NCBI GenBank assembly: GCA_021108185.1
Contig: JAIORJ010000133.1
Coordinates: 33,118-97,117, forward strand
Source: Methanococcoides sp.
Lineage (GTDB): Archaea; Halobacteriota; Methanosarcinia; Methanosarcinales; Methanosarcinaceae
Length of the DNA: 64,000 nucleotides
Reading direction: 5' to 3'
The stretch's first letter is position 1; every line of letters begins with the position of its first letter. The position numbers were made by a program, and so were the translations under genes. Under the pieces are notes generated by a model. That model was not told the origin of the DNA, made no database searches, and saw only the letters and a list, made by a program, of their open reading frames with translations. Positions 36,278-45,544 of this stretch are shown here, in pieces.

Positions 36278-37648
36278 TTAACTGTTCAAAAGTTCTACCC
36301 ATCTCAAAAAAGTAGCTGCCATGACAGTGTCCCCCAACCCGACCGTAGAGATAGGATCATCGCAGATCAAAGTTGGCAAGATGCAAACATTAAGACCATC
36401 ATATTTGCCACACGCCCCCACACCTGACCCCACACAAGAGTCAACATGGACATCATCCCAGCCCATGAACTTCTTCACTCTCCCAATCTGCTCTATCCCA
36501 TATTCACTTACGGAAAACTCACCAACTGAATCTTCAAGATCAGACCTAACCGGAAGTTTACCTGTCGCTGCAAAAAATGCAGCACACATAATTCCAAATT
36601 CCAGACTCTGCATCTCATGATCACATGAAGAGACCGTATCTTTAAAGACCGATACAATGAGATCACGCGTATGGACAACCATTTTCTTGAGGCCGGTTGC
36701 ACGAATACATTTCACACATGCTTCAACGATAATACTGGAATCTATTCTCTGGAATTGATCTTCTGGAATGCCATGTATCTCAAATAGCATACCTATTTCA
36801 TCCTCGTTCATCCCAATACTGTCCGCAATACCCGAAAGTTCCGTAAATATGAAAACTGCCAGCTCAGAGGTCGAGAAATGCCCAAGCTCGGCATGGACCA
36901 GCAGGTCCAGATTCAGCACTTTCCATCCCCTCATCAAAGATCGGGCCTTTTCAAACTTCTCAACAGGACCAGAACCATCCGGATAAACTGAACGAAGCTG
37001 ATTAAAACCTGAAACCATAGCACCATTCGCAACTTTTACATATTCAAGACTGTAATCTTCAAAAGCAGGAGATATATAGAGTTCAGTATTCACATTATCA
37101 TAAGTAGCAATGAACCTGTTCTCCCTCGGAACAGTAATATTCTTCCCGAAAAGCTCAAAACGAAGCCCTTTCTTAAAATCAAAGACAAAATGGACGATCT
37201 TTTCCTTAGCACCTTTAAAAGTGCTTTTTAAATCATTATCACTTTCTTCCGGAAAGACCACGCTCTCCCCCGATATCAACGGCCTTATCGAACCAATATC
37301 ACCCACTGGATTAACGACAACCTCTTCTGCCCCCATCTCCGACATAACGTTTGCCATGATAGCCATATTACCCCCAAGCCGTACCACTGCTTGCTCATAA
37401 AAATGCTCCATCAGAAACCTAAAAACAGACACGTCCTGAATGAACCATTCCGCACCAGTCCCTTCCTGCATACAGCCAACAAGACCTGCGAGAAGATCAG
37501 ATATCGAATTGATATCACCTGATGAACGCTGAAAGCTGTCGAATAGAACAGTGGGGTCCACCAATTCCAGCAATTCAGCAATATCTTCCCCGGTAATGGA
37601 ATAAACAGCATCCAAGTTCATGTTGTAGCCGCAGAGGAACTTCATCAT
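36278..37648 (-). CDS. ADP-dependent glucokinase/phosphofructokinase family protein, divergent copy
   Basis: The 456-residue product belongs to the ADP-dependent sugar kinase family of the ribokinase superfamily. It keeps the N-terminal CGYNMNLDAVYSI segment (NxD substrate region), RLGGNMAIMAN, and the C-terminal nucleotide/catalytic motif DPISTVGLGDTVMAATF with the GxGD catalytic Asp. It is clearly more divergent than the next gene upstream, where the matching segment is YNSNIDAI. GAGGTGAG before the ATG gives the ribosome site, and the start lies six bases after the stop of the other kinase. Substrate could be fructose-6-phosphate, glucose or another sugar. Confidence 0.85.
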   Translation of the reverse strand: MMKFLCGYNMNLDAVYSITGEDIAELLELVDPTVLFDSFQRSSGDINSISDLLAGLVGCMQEGTGAEWFIQDVSVFRFLMEHFYEQAVVRLGGNMAIMANVMSEMGAEEVVVNPVGDIGSIRPLISGESVVFPEESDNDLKSTFKGAKEKIVHFVFDFKKGLRFELFGKNITVPRENRFIATYDNVNTELYISPAFEDYSLEYVKVANGAMVSGFNQLRSVYPDGSGPVEKFEKARSLMRGWKVLNLDLLVHAELGHFSTSELAVFIFTELSGIADSIGMNEDEIGMLFEIHGIPEDQFQRIDSSIIVEACVKCIRATGLKKMVVHTRDLIVSVFKDTVSSCDHEMQSLEFGIMCAAFFAATGKLPVRSDLEDSVGEFSVSEYGIEQIGRVKKFMGWDDVHVDSCVGSGVGACGKYDGLNVCILPTLICDDPISTVGLGDTVMAATFLRWVELLNS

Positions 37649-37654
37649 CTCACC

Positions 37655-39112
37655 TCATTTAAGCTTGGAAAGAAAACCGGCAAATGCAGCTGCTGAAATG
37701 ACATCACCAATGCCAACAGTAGCCACAGGCTCGCTGACAACCTTTGCAGGAACAACGATAGCATCATACTGGGGTGTGCGAATGCAGCCATTCTCGAAAT
37801 CCTTCATGCAGCACATGCCACTGCTCACAAGATGGTCCTTCAATCTCTCAAGATCACCATATCCTTTTTCAGAGACAGGAACATCGAGACCGGAGGCAGT
37901 ACTTTCAAGAGAAACTATCTCTCCCTGTAATGCCTGTGCGGCTGCGGTAGTGGAAGCAAACAATAAAGCTTTACGGTGATCGAGAACAGATACCGGACAA
38001 TCCTTAGCAACAACACAGATGTAAAAACCAAGAGAATGTATATGCACCCTTTCAAGTTCCAGCTCTTTTAAAAGCTTCACCGCACCTTCAAAAAGAGAAA
38101 CTATCGCATTCTCACCCTTATTGATGACAGAATATGCAAGCTCTTCATAACCAAGAACATTCAACGCATTTGCGACTTCAACTGTATCAAGCCCCAACGA
38201 GTGGACGTGCTTTCTTACGATATATTTAAGAATCGAACTTCTGATAAGCTTATTTTGAATGGACGTGAACTCAATATGTATCCTTATATTCGGATTTCCC
38301 TCTTTGAGCCTTTCGATCACATTGACAGCTTTATCAATGTAGTCCATATAGGTAGAACCATCTTCATATTCTTCTTTTATCATCTGATAACCGGCAAGTA
38401 GCGCACCATCGACATTAGCCTGAAGAGAAGGGATCCGCTCATACAATTCCGGAGCCATCTCGATACGGATCCATTTTGGACGGGAAGAGATGATAAGACG
38501 ATTATCCCTTGGCACAATGAAATTTTCCCCTTTGAAATTAACACTCATGCCCTTTGAGAATTCGAGTATCCAGTTCACCTTGGGCTCATTTTGAGGATCA
38601 TAAGCATCCCTAGGACGAACAAGTTTAAGCTGATCCCCTTCCACGACCGGAAATAGAAGATTATCCGAATCTACAAAATAGTCAGCCTGCTCCTTGGAAA
38701 GCCATGGAACATAGGTGATCACATTTTGTCCGATGGATGCCAGAAGATTAGAGATAATACCTGCCTGACCACCCATACGTGCATGATCAAAACCCAGATG
38801 ATCAGTAAGCCACTCATGGACCTCGGTCGTATTTGTCGGAACCTCCGCTGCTTTCCCATCACGCATGGCAATAATAAGCCTTGCCAGAAGATCGGAAGGA
38901 GAATCTATCTCCCGAGGATATTCAAACAACTTATCCTGTACCTCATTTTGATCGACCTGCGCCAACAGCATTGAAATATCTTCCTCGCTTACATGTTTGA
39001 TAGCGTCAATGTTACTGTTGTAAGCTACGAACATTCCCCTTACATTGTCCAGAGACGAACAAATGTCCTTATAGGACTCACGATAAACAGATTCCCACTC
39101 CCCAATATCCAT
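37655..39112 (-). CDS. pfkC: ADP-dependent phosphofructokinase/glucokinase
   Basis: The 485-residue product is an ADP-dependent sugar kinase of the modified archaeal glycolysis. Family motifs are FVAYNSNIDAIKHV, HARMGGQAGIISNLLA, the substrate/Mg region RIHIEFTSIQNK, HIHSLGFYICV and the catalytic EPVATVGIGDVISAAAF with GIGD. The length matches methanogen ADP-PFK. GGTGATCTT precedes the ATG. It is the first of a tandem kinase pair. In methanogens this enzyme is thought to mobilise glycogen by phosphorylating fructose-6-phosphate or glucose with ADP. Confidence 0.88.
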   Translation of the reverse strand: MDIGEWESVYRESYKDICSSLDNVRGMFVAYNSNIDAIKHVSEEDISMLLAQVDQNEVQDKLFEYPREIDSPSDLLARLIIAMRDGKAAEVPTNTTEVHEWLTDHLGFDHARMGGQAGIISNLLASIGQNVITYVPWLSKEQADYFVDSDNLLFPVVEGDQLKLVRPRDAYDPQNEPKVNWILEFSKGMSVNFKGENFIVPRDNRLIISSRPKWIRIEMAPELYERIPSLQANVDGALLAGYQMIKEEYEDGSTYMDYIDKAVNVIERLKEGNPNIRIHIEFTSIQNKLIRSSILKYIVRKHVHSLGLDTVEVANALNVLGYEELAYSVINKGENAIVSLFEGAVKLLKELELERVHIHSLGFYICVVAKDCPVSVLDHRKALLFASTTAAAQALQGEIVSLESTASGLDVPVSEKGYGDLERLKDHLVSSGMCCMKDFENGCIRTPQYDAIVVPAKVVSEPVATVGIGDVISAAAFAGFLSKLK

Positions 39113-39149
39113 AAGATCACCTTCGATAAAAAACCGTCAACCAGTCGTA

Positions 39150-40334
39150 TCATGTAGTATATTCAGCATTGATCCTTACATAATCATACGTAAGATCACA
39201 ACCCCATGCCTTCGCATTTGCACTGCCAAGAGCAAGGCCCACCATAATAATGACTTCCGAACTTCCCATGATAGCTTCCAGCTTCTGCAGGTGTTCTTTA
39301 TCTTCAGAGAGGATATTACCCTCGTTTACAAGATAAACAGTATCCACACCATTGGAAAAAGCAAGAGATAGCCTATCCTGCTCCAGTTCAGCACCGGAAT
39401 ATCCTGCCGCTGCAACAACTCTACCCCAATTCGGGTCCTTACCAAAAATAGCAGATTTCACAAGCGGAGAACGTACGATAGCCTTTGCGACAAGGCGAGC
39501 ATCCTCTTCAGAGACTGCACCGGTCACCTGTGCTTCGATAAGTCGAGTAGCACCTTCACCGTCCTTTGCGATCTGTTTTGCAAGGTCCACAAGAACATGC
39601 TCAAGTCCTGCCTTAAATTCATTTATATCAGGAGAGATACCGGTAGCTCCCGTAGCTGTAAGAAGCACCATATCGTTAGTACTTGTGTCGCCGTCCACTA
39701 CGACCATATTGAAGCTTCTGTCAACTGCTTCCTTGAGGCATTCATCAAGTACGTCCGATGAAAGAGCTGCATCAGTGTAGACAAAACCAAGCATAGTCCC
39801 CATGTTAGGCTCGATCATGCCGGAACCCTTTGCGATACCGCCTATACAGACACCACAATCAAGCTCGATCGCAGTCATCTTTGGGAACGTATCAGTTGTC
39901 ATTATAGCCCTTGCAGCATGACTGTTACCCTGAGGTGATGCTACAAGACCGCTCATCACTTCATCGACATTATCACGTATCCAATCAATATCGAGCTTCC
40001 TGCCAATAACACCGGTAGATGCCACTGCGATAAGGTCACTATCGACATCCAGTCTTTCAGAAAGGATAGAGGCCATTTCCCTTGCATCGGCGAGACCTTG
40101 CTCACCTGTAAAAGCATTGGCATTGCCACTATTTGCTATCACCGCTACCAGTTTGCCATTCTTACCAAGAGCTTCCCTTGTAACGACCAGGGGAGCAGCT
40201 ATGACCTTGTTCCTGGTAAAAACGCCCGCAGCATTCCCTTCAGCCACGATGATCGCAAGGCCCATCTTTCCCGGCTTGATACCGAAAGCACGAACTCCTT
40301 TTACTGCACATAGGCCGCTATCTTTCGCTTTCAT
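39150..40334 (-). CDS. argJ: Bifunctional ornithine acetyltransferase/N-acetylglutamate synthase ArgJ
   Basis: ArgJ recycles the acetyl group from N-acetylornithine to glutamate in arginine synthesis and, when bifunctional, also uses acetyl-CoA. The 394-residue product self-cleaves before the catalytic Thr. The site is visible as GMIEPNMGTMLGFVYTDA, with cleavage expected before Thr in NMGTML. Other motifs are NSGNANAFTG, STGVIGRKL, DGDTSTND and PNWGRVVAAAGYSG. AGTGGTGTT precedes the ATG. It follows a CBS-domain gene and argC on the same strand, so three genes may share a transcript. Confidence 0.95.
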   Translation of the reverse strand: MKAKDSGLCAVKGVRAFGIKPGKMGLAIIVAEGNAAGVFTRNKVIAAPLVVTREALGKNGKLVAVIANSGNANAFTGEQGLADAREMASILSERLDVDSDLIAVASTGVIGRKLDIDWIRDNVDEVMSGLVASPQGNSHAARAIMTTDTFPKMTAIELDCGVCIGGIAKGSGMIEPNMGTMLGFVYTDAALSSDVLDECLKEAVDRSFNMVVVDGDTSTNDMVLLTATGATGISPDINEFKAGLEHVLVDLAKQIAKDGEGATRLIEAQVTGAVSEEDARLVAKAIVRSPLVKSAIFGKDPNWGRVVAAAGYSGAELEQDRLSLAFSNGVDTVYLVNEGNILSEDKEHLQKLEAIMGSSEVIIMVGLALGSANAKAWGCDLTYDYVRINAEYTT

Positions 40335-40343
40335 AACACCACT

Positions 40344-40808
40344 TTAAATGCCTGCAAGACCGCGAATGATATCGCCGCGGGTTATAAGACCTACAAGTTC
40401 ACCATTATCGACAACAGGAAGTCTGTTAATTTTGTGCCGGCTCATTGATCTGGAAGCATCCTCCACAGAACTTTCCGGACCTACCGTGAACACATCCTTT
40501 TCCATTATGTCGCTGACAGGTTTTGAACCAACATCAGAAAGCATCTTCTTGGTATCTTCCCAACTAATGAGCTCACGTATGGGGATCTCAATTACCTCGA
40601 AAGGACTGGGAAGCCAAAGCCCGCCATGTTCAGGGATGTTAAGCAATTTCAATAGATCTACTTCGGAAACGATCCCTACGACCTTACCCTCATTAACAAC
40701 AGGAACGCCGCTAATGTTCTCTTTCTTCAACAACTGTGCAGTACTGCTAATAGTATCCTGCGGACTGCATACAATGACATTACTGCTCATAATATCTTTT
40801 ACATTCAT
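40344..40808 (-). CDS. CBS-pair domain protein
   Basis: This is a stand-alone protein of about 154 residues made of two CBS domains (a Bateman module) that typically binds adenine nucleotides. The first unit reads VKDIMSSNVIVCSPQDTI with ISGVPVVNEGKVVGIVSEVDLL. The second reads VSDIMEKDVFTVGPESSVEDA with INRLPVVDNGELVGLITRGDII. I prefer the ATG at 40808, eight bases after AGGAG; another ATG two codons earlier is too close to the ribosome site. It sits between argC and argJ, so an energy-sensing role in arginine synthesis is possible but only inferred from position. Confidence 0.9.
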   Translation of the reverse strand: MNVKDIMSSNVIVCSPQDTISSTAQLLKKENISGVPVVNEGKVVGIVSEVDLLKLLNIPEHGGLWLPSPFEVIEIPIRELISWEDTKKMLSDVGSKPVSDIMEKDVFTVGPESSVEDASRSMSRHKINRLPVVDNGELVGLITRGDIIRGLAGI

Positions 40809-40829
40809 GATCATATCTCCTATCGTAAT

Positions 40830-41852
40830 TTATGGGGATGTCGCAGCTATACGAAGACCAGTGGTCTCATCAAAACCGCACATAAGGTTCATGTTCTGGA
40901 TCGCCTGACCTGAAGCACCCTTCACCAGATTATCAATTGCTGAAACAACAACGATACGGCTGGTGTTGGCATCGACCTCAAAACCAATATCACAGAAGTT
41001 CGAGCCCCTTACAGCGCTAAGGGAAGGAATATCATCAACTACCCTCACAAAAGGCTTGTCCCTGTAGAATTCGTGATAAAGCTCACGTACATCCTCCAAC
41101 GACATCTTCTCCTTTGTGAAAAGATGTGCAGTGGTAAGGATACCACGAATGGAAGGAACAACGTGTGGTGTGAAGTTCACATCAGTAAAACCATTATCCA
41201 GCCTGTTCAGTTCCTGAAGGATCTCTTCCCGATGCCTGTGAGTGGTCAGTTTATATGCCTGGACATTTTCTGCCATGTTAGGATAATGGGACGCCATTGT
41301 AGGATTTATCCCTGCCCCGGTAATTCCGGATTTGGAATCGAATATGGCCATCTTGAGAAGTTTTGCAGCCGCAAGAGGAGCAGCTGACAGAATTGCACCT
41401 GTGGGATAACATCCCGGATTTGCAACGAAGGACTCATCCTTCACTTCAGGATGAAGTTCCACAAGACCGAAAACAGCATCCCTTGGGTCAGCATGTTCCA
41501 TGTTGTAGACCTGTTCAAAGACACTTGTCTTCAAACGATAATCGGCACTAAGATCGATAACTTTAGTATTATCATCAATAAGCTCGGGAACTATGTTCAT
41601 TGCGGTCCCATGAGGTACAGCTACGAAGACAACATCACATCTGCCCCTGATATCTTCAGGAGAAAGGTCCTCAAATTCAAGATCCACCAGTCCGCGCAGA
41701 TGTTTGTGAGTATCACTTACCGCTTCACCTGACAAACGGCGTGACGTAGCCGTTTCAATATTGACATACGGATGGTTCAAAAGCAGACGCATCAGTTCAC
41801 CGCCGGTATAACCGGAAGCGCCGACAATTCCTGCATTTATCATATCGGTCAT
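40830..41852 (-). CDS. argC: N-acetyl-gamma-glutamyl-phosphate reductase ArgC
   Basis: ArgC reduces N-acetylglutamyl phosphate to the semialdehyde in arginine synthesis. The 340-residue product shows INAGIVGASGYTGGELMRLL, the NADP fold, then VFVAVPHGTAMNIVPEL, the catalytic cysteine in VANPGCYPTGAIL, SGITGAG, and the HRHREEILQEL region. The start is either 41852 or an ATG three codons later; neither has a good ribosome site, and the second gives the usual family N-terminus. It is the first gene of the argC-CBS-argJ set on the minus strand. Confidence 0.94.
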   Translation of the reverse strand: MTDMINAGIVGASGYTGGELMRLLLNHPYVNIETATSRRLSGEAVSDTHKHLRGLVDLEFEDLSPEDIRGRCDVVFVAVPHGTAMNIVPELIDDNTKVIDLSADYRLKTSVFEQVYNMEHADPRDAVFGLVELHPEVKDESFVANPGCYPTGAILSAAPLAAAKLLKMAIFDSKSGITGAGINPTMASHYPNMAENVQAYKLTTHRHREEILQELNRLDNGFTDVNFTPHVVPSIRGILTTAHLFTKEKMSLEDVRELYHEFYRDKPFVRVVDDIPSLSAVRGSNFCDIGFEVDANTSRIVVVSAIDNLVKGASGQAIQNMNLMCGFDETTGLRIAATSP

Positions 41853-41964
41853 GATGTTATGTATATTTCCAATACTAATTAAGCTTGTTATTTTTTAAAT
41901 AAGAATAATTATCAACCTTGACCAACATTACATCGAAGGCACTACTAAGACTAAAGGAGATAAA

Positions 41965-42393
41965 ATGAATACTACCAAAAATATATATTTGGCAGCACCA
42001 CTTTTTTCAGAAGCTGAACAGGATTTTAACAGGAAACTGGAAACTGCACTGAAAGGTCTCGGATTCGATGTCTTTGTGCCACAGGAAGATTCCAACGATA
42101 CAGAAGCAGCAAGGGAAGAAATGGACTCCAACAATATATTCCAGTTGAACCTTGACGCTATTGACAATTGCGATATAGTGGTAGCAGTCCTCGATGGCGG
42201 CAGTGATATCGATTCAGGCACAGCGTGGGAAATAGGGTACGCATATTCAAAGAAGAAGACTATCATCGGCCTGAAAACCGATTTCAGGACACTGGGACCC
42301 GAAGGTCTTGTTAATCTCATGATCGGAGAATCCGCAAATGAGCTAGAAACGAATGTATCCGACCTTCTGGAAACCATGAAGAAATATAGATGA
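41965..42393 (+). CDS. Nucleoside 2-deoxyribosyltransferase family protein
   Basis: The 142-residue product is of the nucleoside 2-deoxyribosyltransferase/DNPH1 family, which exchange or hydrolyse the base of 2-deoxynucleosides or nucleotides. Motifs are YLAAPLFSEAEQDFN, a DCDIVVAVLDG-like strand (here NCDIVVAVLDG) and the catalytic Glu in SGTAWEIGYAY. AAGGAGATAAA gives a ribosome site. It is an isolated plus-strand gene ending in a hairpin that overlaps its stop codon. Whether it transfers or hydrolyses is not clear. Confidence 0.88.
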   Translation: MNTTKNIYLAAPLFSEAEQDFNRKLETALKGLGFDVFVPQEDSNDTEAAREEMDSNNIFQLNLDAIDNCDIVVAVLDGGSDIDSGTAWEIGYAYSKKKTIIGLKTDFRTLGPEGLVNLMIGESANELETNVSDLLETMKKYR

Positions 42394-42411
42394 AAGCATT
42401 TCTTTCATCTA
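42387..42411. terminator. Hairpin overlapping the deoxyribosyltransferase stop codon
   Basis: Perfect 10-bp stem TAGATGAAAG/CTTTCATCTA with a five-base loop, followed by CTATTTTC. It lies between convergent genes and includes the TGA stop. Confidence 0.65.
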
Positions 42412-42419
42412 CTCTATTT

Positions 42420-43022
42420 TCACTTACAACAGGAATTGAACTTCTCTTCCTCGACATCCCCACGGGGCTCGACCTCTTTGAAGATCTGCCCTTCGAACCA
42501 GTACATCTGCGCCCCAGTAAGCCATGCATCCTGTGGTAAGCCTGCCTTTAGACAGGTATGGTTTAAAAGATCGATAGCATCAAAATCGTTCTCCGGTGCA
42601 ACCTGCGGAAGCAACAGACCCTGATACATTCCCATCTTCGCGATCAGACCATGACGACCGATTTCGATGACCTCAGGCAACTTCTCCGGAAGAACATCGA
42701 TAAGTTCCGGTTGTGTCAGGACCGTGACCTCTACGATAATATCAGACATCTCGGAAATATCGACCATTGGAAAACGAGGGTCCCTTGTGGCCGCCGAGAT
42801 CGCAGAATCTACAATTGCACTTTCCAAAGCCGAATCCGCATAAGGATGACCAATACACCCTCGCAGATCACCGTTCTTCGTCAGCGTCACGAAAACACCA
42901 CGCGATTCACCGAAAACCTCCGGCAGATCGATGACCTCTGACAGCTCTCCATCTTTCAGAAATGACTCAATGGTATTCCTTGCAAGCCTTACGGCCTGTT
43001 CCCCTTCAGAAGCACTTAGCAT
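42420..43022 (-). CDS. AMMECR1-domain protein
   Basis: The product, 200 residues from the ATG at 43022, is an AMMECR1 protein, a family conserved from archaea to humans with unresolved function; some archaeal members are associated with MEMO-type or radical SAM partners. Conserved blocks are GVFVTLTKNGDLRGCIGHPY (the LRGCIG signature), SAISAATRDPRFP and HGLIAKMGMYQGLLLPQVAPE. A GGGGGT ribosome site precedes this ATG and it starts 19 bases after the pgk stop. A start 17 codons earlier would overlap pgk and has no ribosome site. Confidence 0.9.
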   Translation of the reverse strand: MLSASEGEQAVRLARNTIESFLKDGELSEVIDLPEVFGESRGVFVTLTKNGDLRGCIGHPYADSALESAIVDSAISAATRDPRFPMVDISEMSDIIVEVTVLTQPELIDVLPEKLPEVIEIGRHGLIAKMGMYQGLLLPQVAPENDFDAIDLLNHTCLKAGLPQDAWLTGAQMYWFEGQIFKEVEPRGDVEEEKFNSCCK

Positions 43023-43041
43023 ATTAACCCCCACACAGATT

Positions 43042-44283
43042 TTATTCAAATTCCCTATATCTTTTTGCAGCAACCTTTAAAGCTTCAATGCCAGGCAACA
43101 GGTCCCCGGCAAGAAAATCAATACATGCCCCGCCACCTGTGCTTATGTGTGAGAACATCTTCTCATAACCCATATTACGCACCTCGGCAGTAATGTGGCC
43201 ACCGCCAGCAATTGAATACCCGGCATTCGTTGCTGCCTTGATGATCTCAGATGTACCTATCTCAAAGCCCTCTATCTCGGAAACGCCCGCAGGACCATTT
43301 AGAACAACGGTCTTCGCATTTTCGATCTCGCTTGAATAGGCCACAATGGTCTCAAGACCGATATCGTTTATTGGAAGGTTCGTCGAAGCCACATCATCAA
43401 TGTTTGCCTCGATCCTTTCTCCATTATCATTAAGAGCAACATCCCTTGGAAAAACGAGCTTACCATCGAATCTCTCAAGGATATTTTTCGCCTTATCTAT
43501 CTGGTCGAGATATCCCTGGGATTCGATGAACTTCATATTAGGTGCACCAATATCGACACCTGATGCAGCAAGCACGACATTTGCGACCACGCCTGTGACC
43601 AGAACCCTGTCAGCACCGCCACTTGAAAGGACATGCTCAGCCACCTTGAGGGAATCATCAACCTTCGCACCGCCGAGAACGAATATACACGGAGATTCAG
43701 AACCTTTAAGGCTCACATCCAGAGAAGTTATTTCCCTCTCCATGAGACGGCCTGCCCCGGAAGGAAGAAGTCCGGTAAACCCTGTGATCGAAAGCTGGGA
43801 ACGGTGGGATACCGCAAATGCATCGTTCAGGAAAATATCGAACAGAGGAGCAAGTTTTCGCACCATGTGAGTTCCCTGATGTTCACTAACAGGTCTTTTC
43901 AGTGTTTCCTCGGAATAGAAACGCACATTCTCCAGAAGGATAACATCCCCCTTTTCCATTGAAGCGATGTTCTCTCTTGCATGGGAACCAAAAATATCAT
44001 CGATATAGGTAACCTTCCGACCCAGTGAACTGGACATCACATCAGCATGTAGTTGCATAGTAGTGAAATCGTTCTTTCCTGGTCGACTCTGGTGAGCTAA
44101 CAGCACTACCTTCGCATCCTCCAGGTCCCTAAGGGTCGGTATATGGCTTTTGATCCTCATATCATCAAGTATGCCACCGCTAGGGCTCATCGGAGAGTTC
44201 AGGTCCACCCTCACAAGAATTGTTCTATCCCCTATATCAAAATCGTCTATCGTGAGAAAATCTTTAGCAGTCAAGGTATTCAT
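43042..44283 (-). CDS. pgk: Phosphoglycerate kinase
   Basis: PGK interconverts 1,3-bisphosphoglycerate and 3-phosphoglycerate, working mainly in the gluconeogenic direction in methanogens. The 413-residue product shows ILVRVDLNSP at the start, LLAHQSRPGKNDF, LLENVRFYSEET, DAFAVSHRSQLS, FVLGGAKVDDSLKV and the C-terminal nucleotide motif GGGHITAEV with TGGGACIDFLAG. I use the ATG at 44283; a GTG lies one codon upstream. It follows the DRTGG-domain gene after about 150 bases, with TATA-like sequence between, so it may have its own promoter. AMMECR1 follows it closely. Confidence 0.96.
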   Translation of the reverse strand: MNTLTAKDFLTIDDFDIGDRTILVRVDLNSPMSPSGGILDDMRIKSHIPTLRDLEDAKVVLLAHQSRPGKNDFTTMQLHADVMSSSLGRKVTYIDDIFGSHARENIASMEKGDVILLENVRFYSEETLKRPVSEHQGTHMVRKLAPLFDIFLNDAFAVSHRSQLSITGFTGLLPSGAGRLMEREITSLDVSLKGSESPCIFVLGGAKVDDSLKVAEHVLSSGGADRVLVTGVVANVVLAASGVDIGAPNMKFIESQGYLDQIDKAKNILERFDGKLVFPRDVALNDNGERIEANIDDVASTNLPINDIGLETIVAYSSEIENAKTVVLNGPAGVSEIEGFEIGTSEIIKAATNAGYSIAGGGHITAEVRNMGYEKMFSHISTGGGACIDFLAGDLLPGIEALKVAAKRYREFE

Positions 44284-44431
44284 CACCGGTAATACTGATC
44301 ATATAATCCTGATAATTTGAATTTGCAATTGAAATTAATGAGATGCACGACATTATAAACCAATCTATATTTATGCATATCCATCTGGCACCCCAAAAAG
44401 TGTTTTCAAAAATATTAAAGAATGAAGGACA

Positions 44432-45499
44432 TCAAAGGCCGATCAGCGACATAAGCTCTTTGACATTCACATTGTTATTAATAAGCTCTACCATACGACC
44501 GAGCTTATGTTCACGCCTGAACCTTGCACGCCCTATTAGCCGTTCCATTCTTTCAATGGTCGACATCGTATCCCCTCGAACGAGGATCACAGGTATCTGT
44601 GCCTCATCCGCACTACCAAGCACAGCTGCACTTGGCTGAAGATTACCTGTAAGAACAAGACATTTTACGCGTGCTTCGATCGCAGCCATCTGAATATCAG
44701 ACCTGTCACCCCCTGTGATCACAACCGAATTGGGAGTACGCCTAAAATACTTGATAGCGGAATTCACTTCCATTGCCCCCACAAGATAGTGATCCACAAG
44801 CACCTCGACATTCTCAGAACCTGCAAGAACCTCTGCGTGAAGGTCTTCAACTATCTCAGAGATAGGGACCGAACGAAGAGTAGTGTCCTTTGGAAGCACA
44901 CCAAGCACCTTGACCCCTTTATTTTCAAGGAAAGGTACCACCAGCTCACAAACATGCTCAAGCTGTCCTTCATCCACTTCATTGAGAATGACACCTGCGA
45001 ACATATCCGGGTCGTGTATCAGTTCGATATCCGAAAGAATACGATCGATCGCATGTATGGACTCATATCGGGTGACCAGAAGGATCTTGGTCCCGATAAT
45101 AGAAGCAACCTGCGGGTCGGACAGACCGTATATTGCCCCGCCACCGATGCCGCCTGTACCTTCCAAAAGAACAACATCCTTGTCCCTGGATATCTCGCCA
45201 TAAGCATCGATAATTGTCTTATCAAGATGCTTTTCGACACCTGCAAGAGCATCTTCCACAAGGTTGTCAGTAAGAAGGATAGGCGTGATGTTCTTAATAT
45301 CATCTTTCAGGTCGAAGAGCTTACGTGCCTGCTCCGAATCCTCATCTGAAAGCACACCATTTACATCCACCAGCATATTACCCACCGGTTTCATGTAACC
45401 GACAGAGTAACCCTTGTCCTTAAGTATAATACCAATACCTGCACACAGGGAACTTTTTCCGGAATATTTCTCAGAGGAACTTATCAATATTGAAGCCAC
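44432..45499 (-). CDS. BioD-like P-loop protein with DRTGG domain
   Basis: The 355-residue product has an N-terminal dethiobiotin synthetase/cobyrinate synthase-like P-loop domain (LISSSEKYSGKSSLCAGIG, then GYMKPVGN and LLEGTGGIGGG). A DRTGG domain follows around residues 210-320, where GGDRSDIQMAAIEA is the glycine signature. It resembles the N-terminal part of bacterial phosphotransacetylases without the catalytic domain. I chose the GTG at 45499 because GGAGG lies nine bases upstream; a TTG at 45508 touches the ribosome site. It follows the acetyl-CoA synthetase gene by 45 bases, so a role in sensing or regulating acetyl-CoA turnover is inferred. Confidence 0.85.
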   Translation of the reverse strand: MASILISSSEKYSGKSSLCAGIGIILKDKGYSVGYMKPVGNMLVDVNGVLSDEDSEQARKLFDLKDDIKNITPILLTDNLVEDALAGVEKHLDKTIIDAYGEISRDKDVVLLEGTGGIGGGAIYGLSDPQVASIIGTKILLVTRYESIHAIDRILSDIELIHDPDMFAGVILNEVDEGQLEHVCELVVPFLENKGVKVLGVLPKDTTLRSVPISEIVEDLHAEVLAGSENVEVLVDHYLVGAMEVNSAIKYFRRTPNSVVITGGDRSDIQMAAIEARVKCLVLTGNLQPSAAVLGSADEAQIPVILVRGDTMSTIERMERLIGRARFRREHKLGRMVELINNNVNVKELMSLIGL

Positions 45500-45544
45500 A
45501 CTGTCCAACCTCCATTTCTTTTAATTTAAATAATATCAGCATAT

